A DNA stretch of 64,000 bases, from assembly GCA_050084515.1 (NCBI GenBank), contig CM114272.1, positions 1,116,001 to 1,180,000 on the forward strand. The letters run 5' to 3'. A model generated the notes under the pieces. The model worked only from the letters and a program-made list of their open reading frames with translations, searched no databases and was not told the DNA's origin. Source of the stretch: Blasia pusilla (lineage: Eukaryota; Marchantiophyta; Marchantiopsida; Blasiales). The first letter of the stretch is position 1. Each line of letters starts with the position of its first letter. This document shows positions 22,281-34,567 of the stretch, one piece after another. The translations under genes were made by a program, and so were the position numbers.

Positions 22281-23590
22281 AGCGTGCAAGAACTACTGCT
22301 AAGCTCGGATCAACTGTACAATCAATGTTTGGAAGGTGACACCGCGCACAGTTACGCACATGTTCCTTCCAAACCATACCAGCGCTCTGAGAACATGCTT
22401 GCATCCATACATTAGGGTCATAAAGGTTCAACACCTCACCAACATCTCGACGAATTGCCGCAGGTAAATGTGGCTCTTGGCCATACAAAAGCAAGTACGT
22501 TGAGAAAGATGCTAAGGATGCCTGCATGTTGAATCTGTATCCCATCGCCAACCACAGTAACTAGAGGTCCCAATCTCCTAGGTGACCTCTATGCAAGTCA
22601 TACTTGCATAATCCTCTCTTCACCGTCTATACAACCCGCTCCGCTAGTCCATCCGCCTCGGGATGATTTCGCGAAGTAGTGCGGTGGTGGATCAATGCCT
22701 GATCACGCGAGGCCTAAAACTCCCCGCGGAACGTTGTACTTTGGTCTGTCAACACCTCAGTTGGTGCACCGTAATGACTCAACACCTGATCTAGGAAGAC
22801 ATACACTACTCCCTCACTCGCTTTGTCACGCAATGCAACCAACTCTATCCACTTGGAGAAGTGCTTAACCATCACCAACACATATCGACTATGATGATGC
22901 GTCAAAGATAAAGGTCCTGAAAAATCCAAACTCCATCTTTAACCGAAATCCATGATCTGAAGTGGATGCAACTGTGGAGTCGGAGCATTGAATGATGCCC
23001 GGACTCAATCACACACCATGCATCTGGCAACAAACTGCTGAACGTCAGTCTGCATGCCTCGCCACCAATACTGAATCTGGAACAAGCTGTACGTATGCTT
23101 CACTCCAAAATGAGTCTAAATGATCCAACTCCTCGTGGGCATGACGCACCAAACGTGCTCTCTGCAAAGGATGAGGCACTACATGCACTCTACCATCCTC
23201 CCACACTTGCAACACATGTGTTCCCTCCCACCGGAACCGTCTGGCTCGATGTAGGATCTGATCCCGCTCTCTAGCACCAAGTGTGCTTGCGATGTTGCCA
23301 ATATGCAGGTACTCCAAGACTACTCCATCATCGTAAATATCTCGGCCACTTGTCGTCTCCTCATCAGCCTCTAGATCTAAGGACTCTCCATCAGACCTCG
23401 CCATCAAAGTCTCTGCAATCTGGCTCTCCATAGCCAAGAAGCCCAAATAGGCTGACGCGTGCCATCCTTGCACCAAATCCTCATCACTCTCTCCATGGCA
23501 TTGAGTTCCAGTCGCATCTCGTTGAGTCAGGCATGGGTTACGGCTCAAACCATCTACATCCTGGTTGAGCTTCCCAGGTCTATGTACCAT
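22281..23590 (-). pseudogene. G1 integrase, broken
   Basis: Frame 23590-23045 opens with the connector after RNase H (MVHRPGKLNQDVDGLSRNPC) and reaches the amino-terminal HHCC zinc region (RLVRHAHEELDHLDS). Frame 22929-22714 is the catalytic core: SLDF precedes SGPLSLTHHHSRYVLVMVKH and leads to HYGAPTEVLTDQSTTF, giving the first two catalytic aspartates. The C-terminal part lies in 22551-22281 (SLASFSTYLLLYGQEP, VWKEHVRNCARCHLP). Compared with G3 an internal stretch is deleted after MQACSQ. Confidence 0.8.
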
Positions 23591-23605
23591 ATGGAGGTCA
23601 TGCTC

Positions 23606-24082
23606 CTACAACAAAAGAGCCCACCTCGCAAGCTTCCCTGTAAGCTTTTGGGACTCCATCAACCACTTAAGTGGCTGATGATCAGTAATGATGGTAAAGG
23701 GATTGCCGAATAGATAACATCTGAAATGTGCGACAAGCACTGCAGCCAAGCACTCACCCTCATACGAGCTATACTTCGCCTCTGTAGCATTTTTTGAGAA
23801 ACTAGCGTAAGCCATCACAAACTCTCTACCATCATTGTCATGTTGGGTGAGCACAGTTCCAATCCCGAACATGGTCCAATTGATATGCAACTGGAAAGGA
23901 CGCCCCCTGATCGGTCTCCTCAATATGGGCGTAGATGTCAATCTGTCCTTGAGCAAGTGAAATGCTCTCTCCTGCTCATCCCCCCAATGCCACTCCTGAT
24001 CCACCTTGGTTAGCAAGATTAGTGGCTTCGCAATCGAATGGAAATCCTTGACGTACCACCGATAGAAGTTTGCCAATCCCAT
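23606..24082 (-). pseudogene. G1 RT connection and RNase H
   Basis: A 158-codon open frame begins at the end of the RT thumb (GLANFYRWYVKDFHSIAKPL), followed by RPFQLHINWTMFGIGTVLTQ, the RNase H start in which the usual first catalytic Asp (TDAS/TDWS) is replaced by HINW. AKYSSYEGECLAAVLVAHFR carries the Glu and ITDHQPLKWLMESQKLTGKL the next Asp. This is standard Ty3/gypsy RNase H sequence. Confidence 0.9.
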
Positions 24083-24094
24083 GAATGCACAGAC

Positions 24095-24974
24095 TCAACT
24101 CACATTTGTAGGGCGTGGAATACGTGAAATAGCCTCTACCTTTCTCTGCTGCACACCAAGGCCCTCTGGGTATATTGTATGACCTAGGTACTCAATTTGG
24201 TCGTAGAAGAACTTGCATTTGCCTAGATATAGCTTCAACCCATGTAACTGCAATCGTCGGAATACCTCCTCTAGATGTCGCTCATGCTCCTCAACCGTGG
24301 CGCTAAAGACTACGATTCCATCAATATAACATCTAGCAAAATCCAGAACTGCCAAGATCCTATCCATGACCCTCTGAAACTCATCCGGGGCGTTCTTTAA
24401 ACCAAATGGTAAGAACCGCCACTGGTACAAAGAATCCTTCACATAAGGATCGATGCCCCAAAATGTCATCTTCTGCCTATCCTCCCATCTGATAGGCAAC
24501 TCATGATATCCGGCTCAAAGATCTAACAAATTGAAGATCTTTGCACGCCCAACAGCATCAAAGATCTCCTCAGGGGTGGGCATGGCATACCTATCAGACT
24601 TTGTTTTCCAATTGATAGGTCGGTAATCTCCACACATCCGCCTATTCGTCCAATTGCCATGCACATCCTTCTTGGCGGGCATGACAGTGGGAGATGCATA
24701 CTCTTCATGCGACATCTCCACCAGTCCTGCTCCAACCAAGTCATGGCCCCTACTCTAAAATCAGAGCTTTCTCCATGTCACTGTACCTGTAGGGCCGTCG
24801 GAAGATCGGCGTGTCACTCGACAACTCAATGTGGATCCCTGGACCCTTCAACGTACCCAAATCATGCATACTAAATGCAAAACAACTCCTATAACTCCTT
24901 AGGAATTGATGAATCCGGCGCCGCTCTCCTCCTGTCAACTTAGGGCCCATATATGACTCCCAAGTCTCAATCAT
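24095..24974 (-). pseudogene. G1 reverse transcriptase, active site mutated
   Basis: Three frames: 24974-24750 (RT entry, HFLRSYRSCFAFS-like region and RRPYRYSDMEKAL), 24739-24515 (GLVEMSHEEYASPTVMPAKK, CGDYRPINWKTKSDRYAMP, FNLLDL) and 24499-24095 (LYQWRFLPFGLKNAPDEFQR, CYIDGIVVFS, LYLGKCKFF, YLGHTIYPEGLGVQQRKVEA). The catalytic YIDD box is YIDG (codons at about 24317-24328), so this copy could not polymerise. Two frameshifts or stops separate the pieces. Confidence 0.92.
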
Positions 24975-25002
24975 GATTGCGGTAGGACTCTTCGGCGTAG
25001 GT

Positions 25003-25289
25003 GTAGGTGGTTGTTATGGTGCAACCTTGTCTCAAAAAATAGAACTCGATTGCTCCCCTACAGCCAATTGCAAAATGGGATCTCCATATGCAGTACCCGG
25101 CACCACGCTCAATGTTGTGGCTACCATCTCCTGGCGTACCTGCAAAACATCCCAAGAAGTCCAAGGGTGTCTCTCCCGATCATCCCTGGTGTGTCGATCT
25201 CCTCGGGTCTTGCCCCCAGCCACTGCCTCAACCGTCTCGGTAGGCATGGGGCTCACCAACGCAACAGTTGTGATCTGTCGCATCCTCAA
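25003..25289 (-). other. G1 segment between methyltransferase motif X and RT
   Basis: Continues the motif X frame (WISSLEVVEQRRLRMRQITT ...) for about 95 residues before a stop and re-entry into RT at 24974 (ETWESYMG). G3 has only about ten residues between the same two points (WIFSFGVAGESPI to ETWEPYMG), so G1 carries a 250-bp insertion here or G3 a deletion. Confidence 0.55.
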
Positions 25290-26606
25290 ACGGCGTTGCT
25301 CAACTACTTCTAAGCTGGAAATCCATGTCAAGCAGTTCAGGTCCATCGCCTGATCCAAAACATGACGTCGTGATGCTCTGATAGTGACGGTGCTATCATC
25401 ACTCCTGTGGGGAATCCCATCACTCGCTCTCGCTCATCGGCGTTGGGATCCACCAACCGCTGTACGTGGTCATCCCAAACGAAGCCTGATCCGGCCTCCT
25501 TGAATGCATAGGAAGCGGGAAAACTCACCAAGGTGGGAAAGGCTGCCCGTGGCATGCCAATCTTGTTGACCACAATCAACGATGGTCGATCATCGTGCCT
25601 CATTGCCTGTGATCAACGACCTGGATCTAGAATAGAATCCACCAACAAATTGGTGGGGCGCTCCACTCTCGCATATGCCCTCCGCAACATCTCGTGTGGT
25701 ACCAAGTTGGTCCAGTAAATATGCGGGAAGTGTGCTCTAGAACCTACACTTGCCGTATCTAACAACACTGCCGGGCCAATCCATGCGCGCACTTGATGTG
25801 CACTCGTCACCACGCGGGACCTTGAATCGCCCAAAATTGGCACATTCTCCAGAATGTATGCTGGAGAACGAGGTTGATGCTTCAGTAAATATCGCAAGAT
25901 CCGCATTATTTCCCAAAACAACCTAGACCAAGAGTCAGCTAACCCGCTACCTCGTCTAGCACTTGATTGGCCCTAACACGGCGAGCCAAAAATGACCAAG
26001 TCTATGGTCCCTACCCGCACCAAGTCCTGCGCCCCCAACAATGAAATGTCCCTCGATAGGGAACCTCTGGTAACCCTGGATGGCGGACGCAGACAACAAG
26101 TTGGGAAAGCGGAGGCATAACTGAGCCACATGATGAAGTGAAGCGTGCCTCGCAACATCATCAATCTCCACATACAAGTATTGCTGCACGTGTACTCTTG
26201 CCTGCAAAACAACAACTAACCTAATGCTGATCCCTCCAAAGAGATCCAACACCCGAATACCCTCCTCTGGGATGTGCCACATAATGGGTGTGGTATCCAA
26301 AGGCATCATCATAGCACTCTCGACTACCTCGGGTTCCTCTGACCCATCAAGCTCTGGCGCAAACGTCTTGCTCCACGCGGTCTGCACATGCTCAATGGCT
26401 AAGCGTCGAAGCTCCTTAGTCGAGCCCCAAAGTGGCACCTCTCGTCCACGGACTGATGTGGCAACCATGACACTCCTCTCCATAGAAATTTCAGGAATGG
26501 GTGTATCCTCTGTATGGACATCTCCCTCAATCAAATCACTAGGCCAAGTGATGGCGCTGCTAAATGTTGCTAAGGTTGCCATCTCTCCTGGCCATCGCTC
26601 GATCAC
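25290..26606 (-). pseudogene. G1 cytosine-C5 DNA methyltransferase domain
   Basis: Motif I VLDLFGGIS (codons at 26231-26252) with downstream YLYVEIDDVARHASLHHVAQ, the motif II-III region. Motif IV is DLVIFGSPC (Cys at about 25977-25980, immediately followed by a stop). Frame 25921-25613 gives motif VI YILENVPILGDSRSRVV and motif VIII GSRAHFPHIYWTNL. Frame 25603-25337 gives the target-recognition side and motif IX (DERERVMGFPTG), and the next frame motif X (QAMDLNCLTWI). Motif order I-IV-VI-VIII-IX-X is canonical, not the rearranged order of plant DRM enzymes. The ENV box and arginine-poor motif VIII recall Dnmt3. It lies between protease and RT on the same strand. The reaction would be methyl transfer from S-adenosylmethionine to cytosine C5. 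Confidence 0.85.
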
Positions 26607-26649
26607 TGCACCTGTGAATCGAATGGGTAATGAGCTAAGGCGCCCATCA

Positions 26650-27410
26650 CCTGATTGCCATCTTGGTCTCTAGGATGTTGACTCCTCCCAACAATCCAAG
26701 GAAAATCCCATCGGGTATAACATTGCTCCACCAACCAAGACGTCGTAGGACTCCGCATCGATCACTATCGCCTTGGCTCGTACCATGGACTCATCTATAG
26801 GATGTCTCGAGCAAATCCTCACCATGATCTCATGTCAGGTGATATACTATGTGGTACTCACTCCACCCAAGGATGTTTGTATCTGGAATGGACAAAGATC
26901 CACATCGGCTCTTGTCAAGCCCAATCCTCTAAATGACACTTTCCCCAACATCAGGGGTTGCACTCCTGGATCCAACAAGATGCGTTGTGGACTAAAAGCT
27001 CTATCTCCGAGACTCACCAATCGGAAGACCTCTCCCCGGTTATCTAGCAACATAACACCAGGAGAAGCCATGACACACTCTATCACGGGTCTAGCGGGCA
27101 TCTCCGCCATCCTAATAGCCGCAGCCTCCCATGAATCTGACGTGGACGGCCCCAATATCTCCTCCAAGGGCAGGTCCATCACCTCCTCTGTGATCACCTC
27201 TAAACGTGATGCAAGAACTCCAATTCACGCTCACATAGCGTAGCGGCTAGCCAGAACACCTCGGCAAGCGTACCTCCCAATGTCATAACATCAAAAGCAG
27301 AAAATAGCGGAGTCTTGTACACCATCATGGCCATCCCCAACATCGTACTCAACATATGCTCCTCCTGAGCATCAACAATAGGAGTTTTTGCACTCGTTTC
27401 TCCCATTGCC
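26650..27410 (-). pseudogene. G1 protease and spacer domain
   Basis: Frame 27197-26847 contains RILLDPGVQPLMLGKVSFRG, the retropepsin active-site region with DPG in place of D(S/T)G (G3 keeps DSG), then CPFQIQTSLGG. Frames on to about 26650 give AIVIDAESYDVLVGG and SYRPRWQSGDGRLSSLPIRF, a conserved spacer before the methyltransferase also seen in G2 and G3. Frame 27406-27200 precedes the protease (AFDVMTLGGTLAEVF). Confidence 0.75.
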
Positions 27411-29015
27411 CTCTATGCCTGCACATCAATAACATCACCAACTCTCCAAGAACTCTGATCAGGACCCATCGATGGGGTCCTCATTGCCTCGGACAACGTG
27501 AAAGACTGCGAAAGCATGGTCTGTTTCCTGGCTTCCTCCCATTGTGGATCCAACTCTACGGTTGCTCCACGCATCACAACTACAGAGGCCTCCATCTGGG
27601 CAACTCCGCACATCCAACCAAGATCATCCATATCTCTGGCTGCTCCATATGTTGTCGATGCCATGGATCCAACATCGGATAACCTCAATGTCATAGCAAA
27701 AATATATTGCTATAGCTGCTGTATCTAAGTAGCCATCCTAGCCTCACGTTCGGCATCTCCCTCAACGTGTCTAGGTGGTGGAACTCTACCTCCTTCACGG
27801 GCAACTCCAGCTCCTCGTTCCCCAACAAGACCACCTAGTGCACGACCTCTAGGCCCACCCGGACCGGCTACTTGCTCTGGTGCCCTCTCTGGCCCTTGGT
27901 CTAGACGTATCTCAGGGTGTAAATTGAAACACCTGGTGCGTGTGTGACCATACCTCTAACAATAGTCACACTGATAACCTCATGGTGCAGCGCCCTCTCC
28001 TCCTCCTCCAGTTGAGGCACACGTCCATGACCTTGATGAATGCAATAACGTTGATGATGGGCTCCATCACATGACCAACAAGTAATCTTAGGCGGTTGCT
28101 GCTGAGCCGCATATGAAGGCGCATGTCTCTGTGGCACGGCCTCCCAATATCCTCCCTGAGCTCGTGGTGCCACAATCGACCTATCTCGGAGTCCATGTTG
28201 ATGCACAGGTGGTGCAAGCAATCGTGACTACTCTCGCCTAGAACCCATGGTGGCTACGCTCGCCTCCGCTATGTTGCGCTCAATATTCTCGGCGGTCCTA
28301 AAAACATCTCTCAACGTAGGGGAGGTGTTCATAAGAAGCACCCCTCCAGCACCCATGTCTGCAAGGTCCGGTCCAACATCACGTACCATGATTGGATAGC
28401 ATGAGCCTCTGTCACCCCTTGAGTGACGTTGATCAACCAACGCAAGCAAGTGTAAGCCTCACGCAAACTCTCACCCGGGCGCTTGTGGAAGTCGTGGATG
28501 CTCTGCAAATTCTCCGTCCGTACCCCCTGGTAGCTCGCCTTCAACTCAGCAAAGAACTCAACCACAGGGTTGAACATGGAACGAATCTGACTAGAGAGTG
28601 CAACTACTTCAGTGCAAGGGACCCCTCCTAAAACATCACTAGTGGAAGAGGAAGTAACTTCTCCTGACTCCTCCTCCTCATCTAGGAATGACTTAGTCCA
28701 TGACACATAGTGTGGGTCATAATAGAGTCGCCAAGCCTCAATCTCTTGGGCATATCTGTGGGAGAACTCATGGTAATCGTCCATGGGCGCCCCCTCTATT
28801 TGCTAGAACATACCATTCCATGTTGTAAACGGGTTGAAATCTCTAGATTTCCTAGCCCGTTGTGAGTCATACCAACTCCTTAACTCCGCAATGAAGTCGT
28901 GTAACTCTATAGTGCCTACACCACCCGAAAACCTACGCGATCCTCTACCCCGGTCGTCCATCTTGTACGCCCAACCAATAGGACTACTCAATGTGAGTGG
29001 CAAAGCACTACTCAA
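27411..29015 (-). pseudogene. G1 gag with two zinc knuckles
   Basis: Frames 29015-28803 (GTIELHDFIAELRSWYDSQR), 28784-28329 (MDDYHEFSHRYAQEIEAWRL, NPVVEFFAELKASYQGVRTE, ESLREAYTCLRWLINVTQGV) and 28449-28228 form the capsid part. A first Cys/His knuckle, CWSCDGAHHQRYC, is at about 28060-28100, followed by remains of a second, canonical C-x2-C-x4-H-x4-C knuckle that is intact in G3, then a Gly/Arg/Pro tail. 27694-27413 is the gag-pro spacer. Several frameshifts and stops. Confidence 0.85.
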
Positions 29016-29443
29016 CTCCTCCTTGTCTGAAGATGATACAGAAGGAGGTTGAGGTAGTCCCGCACGTGGAGACCCTCGAAACCTTGCGCCACTCGGCGTA
29101 AACTCTCTAGAGCTACTCTCCGGTCCACCACCTCACCTCTCTAAGTCCTAAAAGGACGCCATGATAACCCTCATGTCCCTCTCATGCGATCACTCTCAGC
29201 CTCGCGAGTAATCATTCAATTACTCAATCTGACATGCAGCACTCAATCTACACTCTCTCACTGAGACGTGTGTTGTGCGGCAACAAGCGGCGTGGTGCGG
29301 AAAATTGACAGGACATACCCTCAACTGTGGACATCCCACACAGGTCTATGTCCCCTAAACCCATACATCAATGATGCCCTCAGCATCTACACAAAATCCA
29401 ATATCCCAAATAACTGCCCAATACCCGAAATTCCCTCACACGT
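29016..29443 (-). other. G1 leader, gag-proximal part
   Basis: Matches G3 51500-51920 (for example the G3 stretch GGGTATTGGGCAGTTATTTG is found here on the complement). Non-coding 5' leader. It stops abruptly at the CACTA-like insertion. Confidence 0.75.
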
Positions 29444-29459
29444 ACTCTAGAAGGAATTG

Positions 29460-30340
29460 GTGTTTTTATGACTTCAATATATGACTCAAAGCAGTCATAT
29501 TATACATGACATCACTCATGGTGACTGATGACTACATGAGTCATAAAAGACAAGTCATTTTTATCTCATGACTAAGTATCACTTGAGTTATTGTGTGCAC
29601 GACTGCATTAATGTTAATGATTATAGTCATGGTGCAAATGCTAGAATTAGTCCACGTGTTATGATGTACATGTGGACATGGTTGTAATCCACATCATATT
29701 AGTGACGTAGTTGCTACCCTAATTTTATACTGTGAGTCATATTTGATATACAAAGAACGACTTGTTGAGTCATGGACCTGGTCATATGATGAGTCACTAA
29801 TTTTTATTTTATAGTCATGATAGAGTCGTTAGTGGTATTCCATGAGTCACAAATAATCATTATTTTAAATGGCAAGTCATGCCAAGTCATTATTTGAATT
29901 GTGGAGTCATGATATTATATTTAATTAGTGATAGCCAAGTTATTCATGTGAATCACGATAAGTCATGACTAGTCATTCCGAGTCATGGTTGGAAAAATGG
30001 AGTCATCACATTATATTTAATGAGTGATAACCAAGTCATTCATGTAAGTCATTTAACTCTTAATTGAGTGGAGAGTATTTATTTGAATGAGTGGCAGTCA
30101 TATAATCTGAGTCATATAAAAGCCCAAGGACTATATGTTCCTATGTGCAGTACTTGTAACAGTCATATAATGAGTCATGCTCCTCTTTTATGACTCTGCT
30201 CTTACATCCAAGACGTGTGGCAGTGATATGATGAGTCATATTACTCCTCCATGACTACCATTATGCGAGTCATATTAGTACATTCTATAGTCATTCTTTC
30301 TCTTCAGGTAGTCATAAAGAGAGTTATGAAGACTCTCTCC
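29460..30340. repeat. AGTCAT-rich subterminal repeat region, left
   Basis: Around thirty copies of AGTCAT or its complement ATGACT in under 900 bp, often in the context GAGTCATA or AAGTCAT, in both orientations. The matching right-hand region is 34370-34556. Density collapses inside the element. Confidence 0.85.
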
Positions 30341-30368
30341 ATAATTGGCATATTTCTGAATTTTGAAG

Positions 30369-31221
30369 ACACAGTTGATATGAACTACACTTCCAAGATA
30401 TCACATCAAAAGTAAAGCGCTGTGTCATTTTGCATACCATTCGTCCCTCGCTGGAATACAGGGCAGCAGTGTGGGATGCCAATACCAAACAAAGGGATAG
30501 GCTTGAAGTTGTGCAGCTGAAGGCGTTTCGGGGTATGATGTCAACCTCATCACAAACAACCCGAGTGGGTGTGAGATCAGAACTAGGTGTGGAATCCTTG
30601 GAGGATAGACGTGACATTGCCAAGTTGAAATGGCGGAGGCAGATGGAGACAATGGACTTCCATCACTATCCTAAAGAGGTGATGGGGAAAACCTGGACCC
30701 AAAGAAGACCCGTAAAGCAGGCCAAATCTTGGAAGAAAAAGGTTCGAGAGATTGTGCAAGCTTCCAAGCTCCCAACAGGGCCTGAAGTGTGGGAGCAAGA
30801 TGAGAAAGCATTCGTGGATACCATAACCAAAGTAGTGGGCAAACACTCACAGTAGAACAACATGGAGGAAGCCATGAAAATGTCTGACCTCTCTCTCTTG
30901 ACGGTATATCCCGAGAAGGCAAAACTGAAGAACTATTTGGGAGGAACCCCTTGCTTGGGAACTCGGCTCAAGTTCAAGTTCAGAACGGGAGCAATCCCCT
31001 TGAACCATAACAAACGCAGGATGGGAACACAACTAAACTCTTGCGCCTTGTGTGACGATGGGGATGAATCCTCTAGTCATTACTTGGTCTCCTGCGCAAA
31101 ATTCACAACTCACAGAGCAAGAGCATATGCTGATATTGCTAAAGTTGGTAGCACTTTAATTGTTCAACACATTCAGTGTGCCTTGATTCATTGCCCAAAG
31201 TCATGCCTTAATCGTAAGTAA
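30369..31221 (+). pseudogene. C-terminal end of an APE-type LINE ORF2
   Basis: Frame 30430-30855 contains RPSLEYRAAVWDANTKQRDR and LGVESLEDRRDIAKLKWRRQ, the region downstream of the RT palm in LINEs. Frame 30862-31221 contains TGAIPLNHNKRRMGTQLNSC and the zinc-knuckle-like CALCDDGDESSSHYLVSC (C-x2-C-x7-H-x4-C). The same sequence, more damaged, is at 45720-46430 in the larger LINE copy. RT itself is absent, so this is a truncated insertion carried inside the CACTA-like element. Confidence 0.75.
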
Positions 31222-33120
<1,899 letters not shown>

Positions 33121-34028
33121 ACTCCCTGTAAGGCTTGAACTCAGGAAGCAAAATCAATAAGAATTTTGGCATAATAGAACCAATGTAATAGGTAGACACT
33201 TACAGCATAAGAGCCCAGATGAAGGCATAAGAGCCAGAACTGAATTTTCTAACAAAATCTCTATATCACAGAGCAAGGGCATATGTTCATATTGCAAAGC
33301 TATTAATATCGTAATTTTTCTATACATATAGTAGCCTACATCAATTCACAAAGTTGCTGCACTGTAATGGTATCCAAAACTGCAATTCCTCTACAGTTGC
33401 TACATTGCTATCAGTGCTACATTAGTTTATAAAGTTGGTGCACTAGTATCCATTGTGTCAACAAGGCTTCTTGCTTGTTTCTAGGACTTTTGCCTCTCAG
33501 TTTTAATATTTTGCACTGTACTAGCTCCACTTGCTGTATTGCACTACAATGCAACAACTTTGTAAACTCATGCTCTGAGAGTAGTGTAGCAACTAGAGCT
33601 CACATAGCACTATAGCCGATAAAAATCCTGAAATCTCCTCCTCAAAAGGTATCACATCACACATCTACTTTTGCAGTAAATATACTTCCATAACATCAAA
33701 ATCCTAGACAGAGATTATCAGAGGGATGAAGAAAACATTATTCGCAATCTAGGTTGTTGAGCTTCAACGATAGGAAAATGATATACACATCCATTCATCA
33801 TCCATCAAGATATGCAACAAGAAGCACAAACTTCCTTTCCCGCTGCTTCGAACCTGGAATCCATCCATACACATTGCCAATAAGCTTATTCATTGTGGGA
33901 AAAATAGAAGATTACACTACCAAGCACGCTACTAGGCCATTGCAAGATGAAAGAATAAATCCATGAAATACACACACAGTTCAGCTGCACTCTCTCTCTC
34001 ATCTCCACTTTAATATTTCTCATTCCGC

Positions 34029-34031
<3 letters not shown>
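33121..34031. other. Interior of CACTA-like element, no gene
   Basis: Short AT-rich sequence with fragments of the LINE 3' unit fading out after about 33370. No recognisable protein. Confidence 0.45.

Positions 34032-34096
<65 letters not shown>
34032..34096. repeat. (CT)n microsatellite
   Basis: About 32 uninterrupted CT units inside the CACTA-like element. Confidence 0.95.
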
Positions 34097-34100
<4 letters not shown>

Positions 34101-34567
34101 ATCCTCGCTCGAGTCGTGGCTTCTTCACAAATCTCCGTCTTGCAGTAACATGTAACCTAGTTGTGCCTCCCAGGTTTCGATCCCTACGGGCTCGGCTCCT
34201 AGTTTTTTCTCCCTCTTGGCTCTCACACACTCGATCGACTTCCAATCGGCTAGCTCTACGGGCTCTCTCACGCCAATATTTTTCTTCCCCTTTGCGGGAC
34301 ATAATTTGATTCTCTTGGACACTGACGTGGATGCCACGTTCTTACAACTATTCCCTAACTTGGTTTATTGAATTTTATGACTCTGATTTTAAATTTATTT
34401 TTTAATTCTTACTCTCATGAGTCATGTCAATTTTGAATGTGAGTGACTATGACTACATACATGACTTAGTATGCATATCATAACCAACTAACTCATAACA
34501 TAGTCATATTAAGGCATCTAGTCATTGGGTCTTGAGTCACAAAAGTGGCATTTTTCTTCTAGTAGTG

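Noticed and set aside
22165-29015. Plus-strand open frames such as 26773-27243 and 26224-26673
   Set aside because: Antisense shadows of the G1 gag-pol frames on the minus strand.
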